Shown in pieces: positions 19,253 to 29,210 of a stretch of 64,000 nucleotides of DNA (position 1 is the stretch's first letter; each line of letters begins with the position of its first letter). Origin of the DNA: Alphaproteobacteria bacterium MarineAlpha11_Bin1 (GTDB lineage Bacteria > Pseudomonadota > Alphaproteobacteria > MPNO01 > UBA830); NCBI GenBank assembly GCA_002937455.1, contig PTJZ01000006.1, positions 118,768-182,767 of the forward strand, written 5' to 3'. The notes below the pieces were generated by a model. The model saw only the letters and a program-made list of their open reading frames with translations, ran no database searches and had not been told where the DNA came from. A program made the position numbers and the translations under genes.

Positions 19253-20500
19253 ATGACTGCGAATAAATCACACATCAGCAGAATACCGAATGTATGTCGA
19301 TATTTGAACGGTATGAGGCGAATCTGTTGCTCGTTGGGATGTTTACTATGTTTTGTATGTCTGGTTTCCCAGACATCAGCTCAGGTGCAATCGCCGAAGA
19401 TATATAAGATTTCTAATATTGAGGTCGATCGAACTTCCGATACGGCTGCCCATGCCCGTCAACAAGCAATTATTGAAGCGCACCGCCAAGCTTTTAACCA
19501 ACTACTTATTCGTATGGTTCCCTCAAATCAGTTGACCTTAGTACCGAGGCTCACGCATGAAGAAATCGTATCAATGGTTCAAAGTTTCGGTATCGACGAA
19601 GAAAAGACCTCCAGCGTCCGGTATATTGGAGACCTAAGCTTTCAGTTTAGGCGGATGGAGGTTCGTCAGTTTCTAAGAAGTGCGGGTGTTAGCTTCGCAG
19701 AGACAAAGTCAAAACCAATACTTTTTTTGCCGGTTTTAGACTCGATCGGCGCTAAACTTTTGTGGGATGTTCCTAATTTGTGGTTTGAAGCATGGAAAGT
19801 AGTTCTGCCGTCCGGTGGACTGGTCCCGCTTAAGTTGCCGGTCGGCGATCTCGTAGATATCCGTGATTTAACTGCCGAACAGGCGGCAACGGGTGCCGAG
19901 TCGCAGATCGAAATTATCGGCAGGCGGTATGGGGCTGGGACAGTGATCGTTGTGGAAGCTATGTTAGATACGGTGACGAGCAATGGTCAGAGAAATATTA
20001 ACGTTTCGTTGCGTTATTTTGGCGGACCGTGGGCTGATAGGACTGATATCAGGACTTTCATGGTAAAAGATGGTGAGTCGGTTTCGGATGCGCTGGCCCG
20101 CACAGCGTTAGAAATAGCTTGGCAGATCGAAGAAGACTGGAAGCGTGACAATATTCTTCAGCTTGATAGAACCAATAATCTAATAGCGGAAGTTGCCTTG
20201 AGCGAGCTTCAAGATTGGGTTGTGTTGCGTCGCAGCCTTGAAGATATCGCATTGGTGCACAACATCGAACTGATAATGATTTCTCGCAGAGATGCAACCA
20301 TCCGGCTAACCTATTTCGGTACCAAGAGCCAGCTTAAAACGACGTTTGAGCAACACGACCTTCTGTTGGAGCGCAAAGCGGCAAATTGGGAATTGCGTAA
20401 TATTGTAGCGCCGTCCAGTAAGTCTGATTCTTCGACTGAGATCCTCAGAGAGAAAGAAGCCGCCGTTGCAACTGGAAAAATTCTAAATCAACGACATTGA
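19253..20500 (+). CDS. DUF2066 domain-containing protein
   Basis: A 415-residue protein of the DUF2066 family, whose function is not established. A hydrophobic segment at about residues 22-43 (CCSLGCLLCFVCLVSQTSAQ) suggests a signal peptide or anchor, so it is likely periplasmic. The conserved part starts at YKISNIEVDRTSDTAAHARQQA and continues through a domain with VRYIGDLSFQFRR. In Rhodospirillales-type genomes this family sits divergently from purM and before the pgsA-like and hdaA genes, as here. ATG at 19313 is an alternative start that would place the signal peptide at the very N-terminus. Confidence 0.85.
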   Translation: MTANKSHISRIPNVCRYLNGMRRICCSLGCLLCFVCLVSQTSAQVQSPKIYKISNIEVDRTSDTAAHARQQAIIEAHRQAFNQLLIRMVPSNQLTLVPRLTHEEIVSMVQSFGIDEEKTSSVRYIGDLSFQFRRMEVRQFLRSAGVSFAETKSKPILFLPVLDSIGAKLLWDVPNLWFEAWKVVLPSGGLVPLKLPVGDLVDIRDLTAEQAATGAESQIEIIGRRYGAGTVIVVEAMLDTVTSNGQRNINVSLRYFGGPWADRTDIRTFMVKDGESVSDALARTALEIAWQIEEDWKRDNILQLDRTNNLIAEVALSELQDWVVLRRSLEDIALVHNIELIMISRRDATIRLTYFGTKSQLKTTFEQHDLLLERKAANWELRNIVAPSSKSDSSTEILREKEAAVATGKILNQRH

Positions 20501-20522
20501 GCGAAATTCGGAACAGCAACCA

Positions 20523-21077
20523 GTGAATCTCCCAAATCTCATCACCTTCGCTCGCCTTCTCTCGGTTCCCATTGCAGTATATCTAATCATGCAGTCGGAG
20601 TATCTCGCGGCATTTGTCCTTTTTGCAATGGCGGGCATATCCGACGCTCTAGATGGCTATCTGGCGAAAAAAAAAGATCAGACGACACAGCTAGGCGCAA
20701 TTCTTGACCCAATAGCCGACAAGACCCTGTTGGTGGGAGTTTATCTGACGCTTGGATTGCAGGGGGTTCTTCCCACTTGGCTTGTCGTGTTGGTGGTATT
20801 CCGGGATTTACTTATTGTTGGCGGGGTGATGATCGCTTTTCTGGTAAGGCTTGAAGTAAAAATGCACCCGCTAGTCATAAGCAAGATTAACACCGCAGCC
20901 CAACTCGCCTTAGCTGCGATCGCGCTGGCGGCGCTTGGTCTGGCGATCGATATAGAAAAGTTGGTTGATGCTGCTATTTACGTCGTTGCAGCGACAACTG
21001 TAATTTCCGGCGCCAGCTATATTGTTTCGTGGACGCGCCAAATGACGGGCGTTGAACATGGGCCTAGCGGACAGTGA
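20523..21077 (+). CDS. CDP-alcohol phosphatidyltransferase (PgsA-like)
   Basis: Membrane enzyme of 184 residues that moves a phosphatidyl group from CDP-diacylglycerol to an alcohol. The catalytic motif D-x2-D-G-x2-A-K...G-x3-D-x3-D is read as DALDGYLAK...GAILDPIAD; the usual Arg after Ala is Lys. Four to five helices follow (VGVYLTLGLQG, LVVLVVFRDLLIVG). Start is GTG at 20523. It lies between the DUF2066 gene and hdaA and overlaps hdaA by GTGA. Whether it makes phosphatidylglycerol phosphate or another lipid cannot be told from sequence alone. Confidence 0.88.
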   Translation: MNLPNLITFARLLSVPIAVYLIMQSEYLAAFVLFAMAGISDALDGYLAKKKDQTTQLGAILDPIADKTLLVGVYLTLGLQGVLPTWLVVLVVFRDLLIVGGVMIAFLVRLEVKMHPLVISKINTAAQLALAAIALAALGLAIDIEKLVDAAIYVVAATTVISGASYIVSWTRQMTGVEHGPSGQ

Positions 21078-21754
21078 GTGGATCTAAAGTGAAACAGCTT
21101 GCGCTTGATTTACGCCACCGGGCGGCAACGGGCCGAGAGGATTTTCTAGTATCTTCTTCCAACTCAGACGCGGTAGTTTGGGTTGATAGATGGCCAGATT
21201 GGCCTGGAACTGCACTGGTTCTGGTAGGCCCGGCCGGCTGTGGAAAAACTCACTTGGGTCAGGTTTGGCGAGAACGAACTGGTGCGGCGATATTTAAGCC
21301 GATGGGTTCGCGGGATGAAATTTCCCAAGTCGGCCCGGTTTTTGTTGATTCTCCTGAAGATCCAAGACATGACGAAGAGCTATTTCATCTATTTAATTCA
21401 GCTACTGCCGCGGGAACACACATTCTGATTGCTAGTAAGACGCCCCCAGCAAGATGGGAAGGGCGGCTACCAGACTTGAAATCCCGTCTCGGTGCTGCAC
21501 TCAATATTAGTATTCATGCACCTGACGAAACGCTGATCGCGGCGGTAATGATAAAGATGTTCGCAGACCAGCAGATGCAAGTGGGCACAGAAGTTTTAGC
21601 CTACTTGGTAAATCGAATGGACCGCTCATTTGAAGCAGCACGCACGCTAGTCGCTCGTTTAAACAACGCTTCGCTGGCGACTAGGCGAGGCATTACCGTT
21701 CCTCTAGCCCGCGAAGTACTTGAAAGTATGGAGAGCACCGACCGCGAGAATTAA
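21074..21754 (+). CDS. hdaA: DnaA-inactivation regulator HdaA
   Basis: DnaA-related AAA+ protein of 226 residues without the N-terminal and DNA-binding domains of DnaA. It starts QLALDLRHR, resembling the clamp-binding peptide of Hda, then has a P-loop GPAGCGKTH. The Walker-B region (PVFVDSPED) and sensor segments are recognisable. In alphaproteobacteria HdaA couples replication to hydrolysis of DnaA-ATP via the sliding clamp. Start GTG at 21074 overlaps the upstream stop by four bases. Role is inferred from family and conserved position. Confidence 0.87.
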   Translation: MSGSKVKQLALDLRHRAATGREDFLVSSSNSDAVVWVDRWPDWPGTALVLVGPAGCGKTHLGQVWRERTGAAIFKPMGSRDEISQVGPVFVDSPEDPRHDEELFHLFNSATAAGTHILIASKTPPARWEGRLPDLKSRLGAALNISIHAPDETLIAAVMIKMFADQQMQVGTEVLAYLVNRMDRSFEAARTLVARLNNASLATRRGITVPLAREVLESMESTDREN

Positions 21755-21815
21755 AGCTAAGGCTTTCGAGGCTAACGCACAGAGGATACTTAATTAGGGG
21801 GACTTAAGAAAAGTA

Positions 21816-22970
21816 TCAATCCGAGATTTCGATAATTTTGATCTGTGATCCGGCCGCGGTAAGAGCAAGCTCACCTCTCTTTAGGCGGAGTGCATCCTCT
21901 CCGAATATGTCGCGGCGCCAGCCTTTCAATGCCCGAACATCTGCATTGTCATCAACCGCGATAGCCTCGATATCGACGGTAGATGCGATAATTTTTTGAG
22001 CGACCTTGTGAGTGTCGCATTTCAGTTTGAGGAGTACCTTTAGTAGTTCGGTGGAGGGGCCGCTATCCGATCCTGATTTGCGTTCGGGTGGTAGCTCGGG
22101 CAATATTTTGTCCCCTAGTATCCTTACATTATCCAGAACGTCGATGATTTCTTTTGCGCGATCGCTACTCACGCGATCCCGCTTGAGCGCGCGTAATTCC
22201 ATAAGCGCATGTGGAGATGCCGGATTATGGGCGGCGATCTCTGTAAGTGATTCATCTTTAAGAACCCGACTTCGAGGGATGTTATTCTGCTGTGCCGACG
22301 ATTCGCGCCAAGCAGCTAGCGCTCGCACATTGGCGAGGTATCTTGGTTTACGGCTGCGCGTTTTAAGTCGTTTCCACGCATCTTCCGGCGCGATCAGGTA
22401 GGTTGAGGTATCAGTCAAAATGTCCATTTCTTCTAATAGCCATGCGGCGCGCCCAGTTTCCGCAAGCTGTCTATCAAATTCCTTATAAATCTCTCGAAGG
22501 TGGATCACATCGCCTAAAGCGTAATCGATTTGCTTTTTGTCCAACGGCCGTCTCGACCAATCGGTGAAACGCATGGTTTTGTCCACCGATTTTTTTGCGA
22601 TATCGCGAACTAGGCGCTCATATCCAACGGATTCACCATATCCACAAACCATGGCAGCGATCTGGGTGTCGAAAACCGGAGATGGGACGTGGCCTGTCAG
22701 GTTCACGAAAATTTCGATATCTTGGCGGGCTGCGTGGAATACCTTGAGAACGGATTCATCCGCGAATAGCCTAAAAAGTGGCGCTAAATCAATACTGTCA
22801 GGTAAAGCATCGATCGCGATTACTTCGTCTGGTGTACCAATCTGTATGAGACAAAGCTGGGGCCAATAAGTCTTTTCCCGGATGAATTCGGTATCGACGG
22901 TAATATATGGAAATGCTTCAGCGCGCTCGCAAAAGTCAGCGAGTTCAGCCGTCTGAGTAATTATCGACAT
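21816..22970 (-). CDS. rnd: Ribonuclease D
   Basis: 3'-5' exoribonuclease for tRNA 3' trimming, 384 residues from the ATG at 22970 (a GTG at 22985 would add five). The DEDDy exonuclease domain is clear: VDTEF (first Asp and Glu), HAARQDIE (Asp), FDTQIAAM, and YALGDVIHL with the final Tyr and Asp. An HRDC domain follows near residues 210-290. It converges on hdaA and is divergent from aspS across about 120 bases. Confidence 0.94.
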   Translation of the reverse strand: MSIITQTAELADFCERAEAFPYITVDTEFIREKTYWPQLCLIQIGTPDEVIAIDALPDSIDLAPLFRLFADESVLKVFHAARQDIEIFVNLTGHVPSPVFDTQIAAMVCGYGESVGYERLVRDIAKKSVDKTMRFTDWSRRPLDKKQIDYALGDVIHLREIYKEFDRQLAETGRAAWLLEEMDILTDTSTYLIAPEDAWKRLKTRSRKPRYLANVRALAAWRESSAQQNNIPRSRVLKDESLTEIAAHNPASPHALMELRALKRDRVSSDRAKEIIDVLDNVRILGDKILPELPPERKSGSDSGPSTELLKVLLKLKCDTHKVAQKIIASTVDIEAIAVDDNADVRALKGWRRDIFGEDALRLKRGELALTAAGSQIKIIEISD

Positions 22971-23093
22971 AAAGATATAATACACGTTTTACGGCATTAC
23001 TTGAAGCCGGACCCCGATCATTATAAAACCCGCAGCGACCCGCGCTGGTAACGGCGCGAATACGCCGCCGATTATCAGAACAGAGGTCTGAAA

Positions 23094-24881
23094 ATGCACG
23101 ATTACCGCACGCATAATTGCGGGGAACTACGCGCCCCAAACGCCGGCACCGAAGCCCGCCTGTCCGGATGGGTTCACCGAAAACGAGACCATGGAAACCT
23201 GCTTTTTGTCGATCTACGGGATCATTTCGGTTTGACCCAGTGTGTAATCGAAATTGATTCCGAAATATTCCCGCAGATTGAAGCATTAAGGCTGGAAACC
23301 GTTATTTGCGTCACAGGCACTATTGAAGCTCGAGACCTAGAACAAAAAAATCCCGATCTGCTGACCGGTGAGGTTGAACTGAGGATCACAAACTGCGAGG
23401 TGCTGGGTACGAGCGAAAATCTTCCGCTGGAGGTTAACAGCGACCGTGACTATGGAGAGGAAATTCGTCTGCGCTACCGCTACCTAGATCTTCGCCGCGA
23501 TAAGGTTCACCGAAACATCGTGCTACGTAGTGCGGTTATCTCGAGTATTCGCCGCCGGATGATTGACCAAGGTTTTATGGAGTTCCAGACGCCGATATTA
23601 ACGTCGACATCACCTGAAGGCGCGAGAGACTTTCTTGTGCCAAGTCGCTTGCATCCGGGTCAGTTCTACGCATTACCGCAGGCACCACAACAGTTTAAGC
23701 AATTGATAATGGTTGCCGGATTTGACAAATATTTCCAGATCGCGCCGTGTTTTCGGGACGAGGACGCACGCGCCGACCGTTCTCCGGGAGAATTCTATCA
23801 GTTAGACATAGAGATGTCATTTGTTACGCAGAACGACGTCTTTGAAGCGATCGAGCCGGTTCTGCAAGGGGTCTTTGAAGAATTTGCCGAGGATCGCTTG
23901 GTGTCACCGGCGCCATTTCCTCGAATCACCTATGCTGATGCAATGCAAAAGTATGGGTCCGATAAACCAGATCTTCGGAACCCTATAGAGATGACTGATA
24001 TAACCGAAATTTTTCGAGGATCCGGTTTCAAGATTTTTTCAGGAATGATTGAAAAAGATGAACGTGTTCAGGTGTGGGCAATTCCGGCACCGGGAGGTGG
24101 TTCACGCGCGTTTTGTGACCGTATGAATTCATGGGCACAAAAACACGGGGAACCGGGCCTCGGCTATATTTTTTATCGCGACGGTGAGGGTGCGGGGCCG
24201 GTTGCCAAAAACCTCGGCGAAGCCCGTACAGAGGAATTGCGTGCACAGCTTGGCCTGAATGACGGCGATGCGGTTTTTTTTATAGCTGGTGTGCCAAGAG
24301 ATTTTGTTGTTTTTGCAGGCCAAGCAAGGACACATATTGCCGAATCCCTCGAACTCGTTGACCAGAAAAAATTTGAATTCTGCTGGATCGTAGACTACCC
24401 GATGTACGAACTAGACGAAAACACGGGACAGATCCAATTTAGCCACAATCCGTTTTCTATGCCCCAAGGCGGGTTGGAAGCCTTAGGATCGAAAGATCCT
24501 CTGGATGTTCTCGCATACCAATATGATATTGTTTGCAATGGTATCGAGTTGTCGAGTGGCGCAATTCGAAATCACCGGCCAGAAATAATGTACAAGGCGT
24601 TTGAAATCGCAGGGTACCCTCAAGAACAGGTGGAGAGAGAATTCGCGGGCATGCTGAACGCACTGAAGTTTGGTGCACCACCCCATGGTGGCTCGGCACC
24701 AGGGATTGATCGGATCGTGATGTTGTTGGCAGACGAGCCGAATATCAGAGAAGTTATTCTATTTCCCATGAACCAGCAGGCGCAGGATCTAATGATGCAC
24801 GCCCCGGTGCCAGTCAGCGACGAAAGGCTCAAAGAATTGTCTTTGAGGAAGGCTCTACCGACAGCGCCGAGGGCAGATTAG
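23094..24881 (+). CDS. aspS: Aspartyl-tRNA synthetase (probably non-discriminating)
   Basis: Class IIb synthetase, 595 residues of the bacterial type. An N-terminal OB-fold anticodon domain ([21 protein letters not shown]) is followed by the class II core: motif 2 near [15 protein letters not shown] and motif 3 near [13 protein letters not shown], with a GAD insertion between. Because gatCAB is present in the same window, this enzyme may be non-discriminating and also load tRNA-Asn for amidation; that part is inference. It starts with ATG at 23094. Confidence 0.96.
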   Translation: MHDYRTHNCGELRAPNAGTEARLSGWVHRKRDHGNLLFVDLRDHFGLTQCVIEIDSEIFPQIEALRLETVICVTGTIEARDLEQKNPDLLTGEVELRITNCEVLGTSENLPLEVNSDRDYGEEIRLRYRYLDLRRDKVHRNIVLRSAVISSIRRRMIDQGFMEFQTPILTSTSPEGARDFLVPSRLHPGQFYALPQAPQQFKQLIMVAGFDKYFQIAPCFRDEDARADRSPGEFYQLDIEMSFVTQNDVFEAIEPVLQGVFEEFAEDRLVSPAPFPRITYADAMQKYGSDKPDLRNPIEMTDITEIFRGSGFKIFSGMIEKDERVQVWAIPAPGGGSRAFCDRMNSWAQKHGEPGLGYIFYRDGEGAGPVAKNLGEARTEELRAQLGLNDGDAVFFIAGVPRDFVVFAGQARTHIAESLELVDQKKFEFCWIVDYPMYELDENTGQIQFSHNPFSMPQGGLEALGSKDPLDVLAYQYDIVCNGIELSSGAIRNHRPEIMYKAFEIAGYPQEQVEREFAGMLNALKFGAPPHGGSAPGIDRIVMLLADEPNIREVILFPMNQQAQDLMMHAPVPVSDERLKELSLRKALPTAPRAD

Positions 24882-24991
24882 TACGTTGGGTGACAGGAAG
24901 GTGCGCGTAAATATATTTTGACTTAAAACTCTGTAACCAAAACGCCAACTAATAGGTGGTGATCGGTTATCTTTCCTTTTAGACAGCCCCG

Positions 24992-25159
24992 TTATTTTAT
25001 CTTTGATTCCTTGAACATCACGTGTCTACGGGCTACCGGGTCATATTTTCGAAATTCCAACTTTTCTGACAGGGTCCGCGGATTTTTCTTTGCGACATAG
25101 TAATAACCGGTATCAGCAGTACTGAGCAGCTTTATCACTATTGTATTCGACTTGGCCAT
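24992..25159 (-). CDS. rpmG: 50S ribosomal protein L33
   Basis: A 55-residue ribosomal protein L33 read directly: it starts [20 protein letters not shown] and continues with [31 protein letters not shown] and SKIK. This is the alphaproteobacterial L33 form without zinc-binding cysteines. GGAG lies 7 bases before the ATG. It is transcribed leftward, alone, in the gap between aspS and the S41 protease gene. Confidence 0.95.
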   Translation of the reverse strand: MAKSNTIVIKLLSTADTGYYYVAKKNPRTLSEKLEFRKYDPVARRHVMFKESKIK

Positions 25160-25247
25160 AGAACGACTCCGAGGGCGAGTTTAGTCTTATAGAAATTGCG
25201 CGGGAACGTGACGCTTTCCCCTCTTTCTGTCAAGCACTCCTCCGCGT

Positions 25248-26810
25248 TCAACGCTCTGCGATTGCCGAAGCCCCATTATTTAGGGCCTGAAAATAGATTT
25301 TCTTATGATTAAGAAGATATCGCGCGATTTCGATATCTTCTAGACGCTCCAAATTGGACGGTGGGCAATACTTGCGTGCCATGGCCGGATAGGTTGAAAC
25401 CGCGTAAAGAGATCCGAGCAAGAATTTTGGCATATAATCATTATGATTCACGCCATTTCTAGAGGCACTCATCATTGTTCCACGGTGAGGTTTTTGGCCC
25501 GATGTGCAGACCTTTGGAATAACGCCATAGCCCTCCAAGTTTAAACCGGAGGGCGCAATCATATGCGCCCAGGTAAGCGTCAATTCACCTTGGTTTGGCA
25601 AGCGGATGATAGTCTGTACACTGCCCTTGCCATATGACGAAGAACCGACGATTACGGCACGACCACGGTCGCGAAGAGCCGCCGCCACAATTTCCGACGC
25701 TGATGCAGATAGCCCGTTCACCAGAATGACTATCGGCACGCCATGGGCCCGATCCCCCAAAGATGCATCAAAAATTTGATTTGCGTGTTTGGTTCGCCCC
25801 TCGGTCGAAATAATTCGACCATCATTTAAAAAATAGTCAGCGATCGCTATGGCTTGTTCCAGAAGTCCGCCCGGATTGCCCCTGAGATCGAGAATAATGC
25901 CTTTAATTGTCTCGGTATTGCGCTCAGAACCTGAGAGGACCTTGCCAAGGCTGCGTGACGTGCCCTGATTAAAGCCTGAGACCTTAATATTTAGTATACG
26001 ACCTTCAAGCGTCGATTTAACCGTGGGTATTATGATATGTGCCCGTATCATGGTGACTTCCAACGGAGGTAGCCTAGTCCCTCGTATGATTGTGAGTTTC
26101 GCACGACTATGTACCGGTCCACGTAATTTTCTGATAACAGCTTTTTGAGGTAGACCTGTTAACAACTCCCCGCCGACATGGGTAATTCGATCGCCGGCCA
26201 TCAAACCCTGCTTGAATGCCGGCGTTCCCTCATAAATCTCGCTGACGAAGGTTTCCCCCTGTTTCTGGTGGATGGTGATACCCAGACCGCCAAACCCTTC
26301 GCGGCGAGCACGCGTGTTGCGAGTCTGATCCGGACCATGATAACGGGTGTAGCGGTCGAGATTTTCAAAGCCCGCCTCAAAGAAACGTTTTAAAATATGT
26401 TCTTCGTTTGTATCTCGAACTTTGTGGGATTCTGCCTGAGCTAGTGTCAACGCATCAGATGTTAAGTGGGCCCATAGCTTATAGTCATTGGTTTGGGGTT
26501 TCTGCCAGCGCTGCAGTACGCGGTCTTTATAGAAGAGCATTATAATATCTTTCTCTTCCTTGATTAATAGTAAGTCATCGGTTCCCGACAACCCTTTTAA
26601 ACCAGCGATAGAGATTTCACTGATGGGCAATGCGGTGGCATATCGTTTGTGGATATTTTCTAAAACAGTCTCAATCACACCGCGTTGAATACTTCCTCTT
26701 GTTGGATCTGAAGGCGGTGTGGAACATGCACAAATTAACAGGCCCAGAAATGCAAAGACTCCAATCTTCTCAGGATTACGCATCGCCATTCGAGGAATTA
26801 ATTTGTCCAT
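25248..26810 (-). CDS. S41 family C-terminal processing peptidase, probable lipoprotein
   Basis: Tail-specific protease (CtpA/Prc type) of 520 residues. The N-terminus has a hydrophobic stretch ending in LLICACS, which fits a lipobox with Cys29 as lipid site. A PDZ domain covers about residues 165-250 (GGLGITIHQK, AFKQGLMAGDRI). The catalytic domain follows with the RGNPGG motif, the Ser in SASASEI and the general-base Lys in SYGKGSVQ. Such enzymes cut C-termini of envelope proteins in the periplasm. The short C-terminal tail of about 90 residues is not recognised. It sits between rnr and rpmG. Confidence 0.9.
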   Translation of the reverse strand: MDKLIPRMAMRNPEKIGVFAFLGLLICACSTPPSDPTRGSIQRGVIETVLENIHKRYATALPISEISIAGLKGLSGTDDLLLIKEEKDIIMLFYKDRVLQRWQKPQTNDYKLWAHLTSDALTLAQAESHKVRDTNEEHILKRFFEAGFENLDRYTRYHGPDQTRNTRARREGFGGLGITIHQKQGETFVSEIYEGTPAFKQGLMAGDRITHVGGELLTGLPQKAVIRKLRGPVHSRAKLTIIRGTRLPPLEVTMIRAHIIIPTVKSTLEGRILNIKVSGFNQGTSRSLGKVLSGSERNTETIKGIILDLRGNPGGLLEQAIAIADYFLNDGRIISTEGRTKHANQIFDASLGDRAHGVPIVILVNGLSASASEIVAAALRDRGRAVIVGSSSYGKGSVQTIIRLPNQGELTLTWAHMIAPSGLNLEGYGVIPKVCTSGQKPHRGTMMSASRNGVNHNDYMPKFLLGSLYAVSTYPAMARKYCPPSNLERLEDIEIARYLLNHKKIYFQALNNGASAIAER

Positions 26811-26950
26811 ATCCAGTTATTCCGTCTTATATTTTTCCCGTTCTAGGTGAGGCGTAAAACGACGATAAATATCCCTTAGATTAACCCGATCTTGATAACA
26901 CGCGTACCAACTTCTAGTTTGATCGAGGCTGGTTCCCCTCAGTAACCTAT

Positions 26951-29188
26951 TCACCCGCGACTTATGCTCTTTCCTTTGCCACTTTCCACCTTCTTATTTC
27001 GACGGCGCTTTTTACCGTTCTTGGACATGTTATTTTGATTGCTGACCTTAACCGCACCATCGCGGATGATCGAAAACGCCAACGAGCCGGTATGAATATT
27101 GGCATCTTCCAAACGAACATTAAGCGACGTGCCTATCGCGTATGCAATACCGGTTGCCCGGCCGTTAATACTCTGGGAGACCGGGTCGAAATCGAAGCGA
27201 CCATGCCCAATCATCGACATCGGCACCAGGCCGTCTGCTCCTGTCTCTGTAAGAGTCACGAATAATCCGGCTCGATGAACGCCGTTTACCCGGGCTGTAA
27301 ATTCTGCACCTACGTGACTAGCCAGATACAAGGTCGTGAAACGATCAACAGCCTCGCGTTCGGCGCTAACAGCTCGGCGTTCGGTAAGCGAAATATGTTT
27401 TCCGAGTTCGGAAAAACGTTCGCCATCTTCCTGTTTTAGACCGTCATCCCCCAGCCCGAGAGCAGTAATAAGAGATCGGTGTACTAAGAGATCCGAATAC
27501 CGCCGGATTGGCGACGTAAAATGGGCGTACCGCCTTATGGCGAGCCCAAAATGGCCGATATTATGTGGGCTGTATTCTGCTTGTGCTTGCGATCTCAAAA
27601 CAGCCATGTTGACTAACTCCATTTCGGGCTTGCCCGCAGCCTGAGCAACAATCTTCTGAAAATTATTAGGCTTGACCACTTGACCCTTCGACAACTTGAT
27701 ACCGAGAGGTGCGAGTGTTTCGCGTAATCCGTCCATTTTTTCTAGAGACGGGCGATCGTGTACTCTGTACATACAGGGTGCGGCTTCACCTTCAAGCGCT
27801 TCCGCAGCCGCAACATTGGCGGTAATCATGAATTCCTCGATTACTCGATGGCTATCGAGGCGTTCAACAGATTCGATGCCCGATACATTGCCATTTTTGT
27901 CGACGATTACTTTTCGTTCTGGAAGTTCGAGATCGATAGTACCGCGCTGGATTCTGGCGCCCTGTAGTGCGGTGAAAGCCCCATAAAGTGGCGTGATTAC
28001 GTCCTTTAGTAATGGTGCCGTTTCGCTGTCTGGATTACCGGTCCATGCTGATTCTAACTGCTGGTATGTAAGGCGGGCGGCTGAACGCATTATTCCACGA
28101 ACGAACGCATGCCGCTCTAATTGTCCCTGTTCGTTAATCCACATGTGAACTGCCAAACACCCCCTGTCTTCATTTGGAACTAGTGAACATAGCCCGTTAG
28201 ACAATGCTTCAGGGAGCATCGGAACAACCCTGTCTGGGAAGTAGACTGAGTTTCCCCGATCGAATGCATCGCGGTCTATTGGTCCACCCGGACGCACGTA
28301 CCAAGAAACATCGGCAATCGCGACGATTAGGTGCCAGCCGTTTTCCTCCTTTTCGGCCCACACTGCATCATCGAAATCGCGGGCATCCGAACCATCAATG
28401 GTGACGAGGCTAATATTGCGTAAATCTTCACGTCCCTTTGGTGTAACCGGTCTAGCCGACGCTGCGGCGGCGATCGAATCTGGGGTAAAGTCGACAGGAA
28501 TATCGTGAGTGTGAATGGCGATCATACTTGCCGAACGCGGACCATCCGCTGCCTCTACGACTTTCGCAACCCGGGCCTCTGGCAAACCGAAGCTCTTTCC
28601 ACCGATCGCTTGACCTTGCACCAAGTCACCTTTTGAGGCGCCATTTTCTTGGCCCGGCGGGATAATAAATTCGGTTCGGATGCGGCGGCTAGTAGGTACA
28701 ATCCGGTTCTTGCCATTTATAGTCTCAAAAATACCCAGTACGTTGCGATGGGGTGTTTCCAGACGTTTGATGGTTCGGGCAATGTAAGTTCCATCGTGTG
28801 AGGTTGTAAGCCGTGCTAGGATTCGATCACCCTCCGCTAGCGCAGGCTCCCCTCGCGAAAGTGCAAGATATATTATGGGCGGATCACCTTTCCCATCCCA
28901 CTTCACTGGTCGCGCTAGAGGGTCACCATCGTGATCGATTCCATTAACCTCGATCACGCTTACCTTAGGCAGCGTGCCTGGCGACCCATATCGCCGTCCG
29001 CGTCCACGTGAGAGTTCGCCGCTGCTCCTCAGCTCCCGCAGAATCTCATTCAGACGAATCCGATCCGACCCGCGAATATTAAATGCTCGGGCAATTTCCC
29101 TCTTACCGATTGGACCAAGGTGACCCCGCACGAAATCAAGGACTTCTTCCTTTGTCGGAAACGAGGTATCGGGGAGCTTATCGTTCAA
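26951..29188 (-). CDS. rnr: Ribonuclease R
   Basis: Processive 3'-5' exoribonuclease of the RNB family, 745 residues. Domains in order: a winged-helix start, cold-shock-like domains, the RNB catalytic core (TIDGSDARDFDDAVW with the metal-binding Asp cluster, then RGNSVYFPDRVVPMLPE), an S1 domain (FTARVNGVHRAGLFVTL) and a basic Lys/Arg-rich tail. Starts at 29188, 22 bases after topA, and is likely co-transcribed with it, an order widespread in alphaproteobacteria. Confidence 0.95.
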   Translation of the reverse strand: MNDKLPDTSFPTKEEVLDFVRGHLGPIGKREIARAFNIRGSDRIRLNEILRELRSSGELSRGRGRRYGSPGTLPKVSVIEVNGIDHDGDPLARPVKWDGKGDPPIIYLALSRGEPALAEGDRILARLTTSHDGTYIARTIKRLETPHRNVLGIFETINGKNRIVPTSRRIRTEFIIPPGQENGASKGDLVQGQAIGGKSFGLPEARVAKVVEAADGPRSASMIAIHTHDIPVDFTPDSIAAAASARPVTPKGREDLRNISLVTIDGSDARDFDDAVWAEKEENGWHLIVAIADVSWYVRPGGPIDRDAFDRGNSVYFPDRVVPMLPEALSNGLCSLVPNEDRGCLAVHMWINEQGQLERHAFVRGIMRSAARLTYQQLESAWTGNPDSETAPLLKDVITPLYGAFTALQGARIQRGTIDLELPERKVIVDKNGNVSGIESVERLDSHRVIEEFMITANVAAAEALEGEAAPCMYRVHDRPSLEKMDGLRETLAPLGIKLSKGQVVKPNNFQKIVAQAAGKPEMELVNMAVLRSQAQAEYSPHNIGHFGLAIRRYAHFTSPIRRYSDLLVHRSLITALGLGDDGLKQEDGERFSELGKHISLTERRAVSAEREAVDRFTTLYLASHVGAEFTARVNGVHRAGLFVTLTETGADGLVPMSMIGHGRFDFDPVSQSINGRATGIAYAIGTSLNVRLEDANIHTGSLAFSIIRDGAVKVSNQNNMSKNGKKRRRNKKVESGKGKSISRG

Positions 29189-29210
29189 CGGTCAAGTTCT
29201 TCGACCTCCG

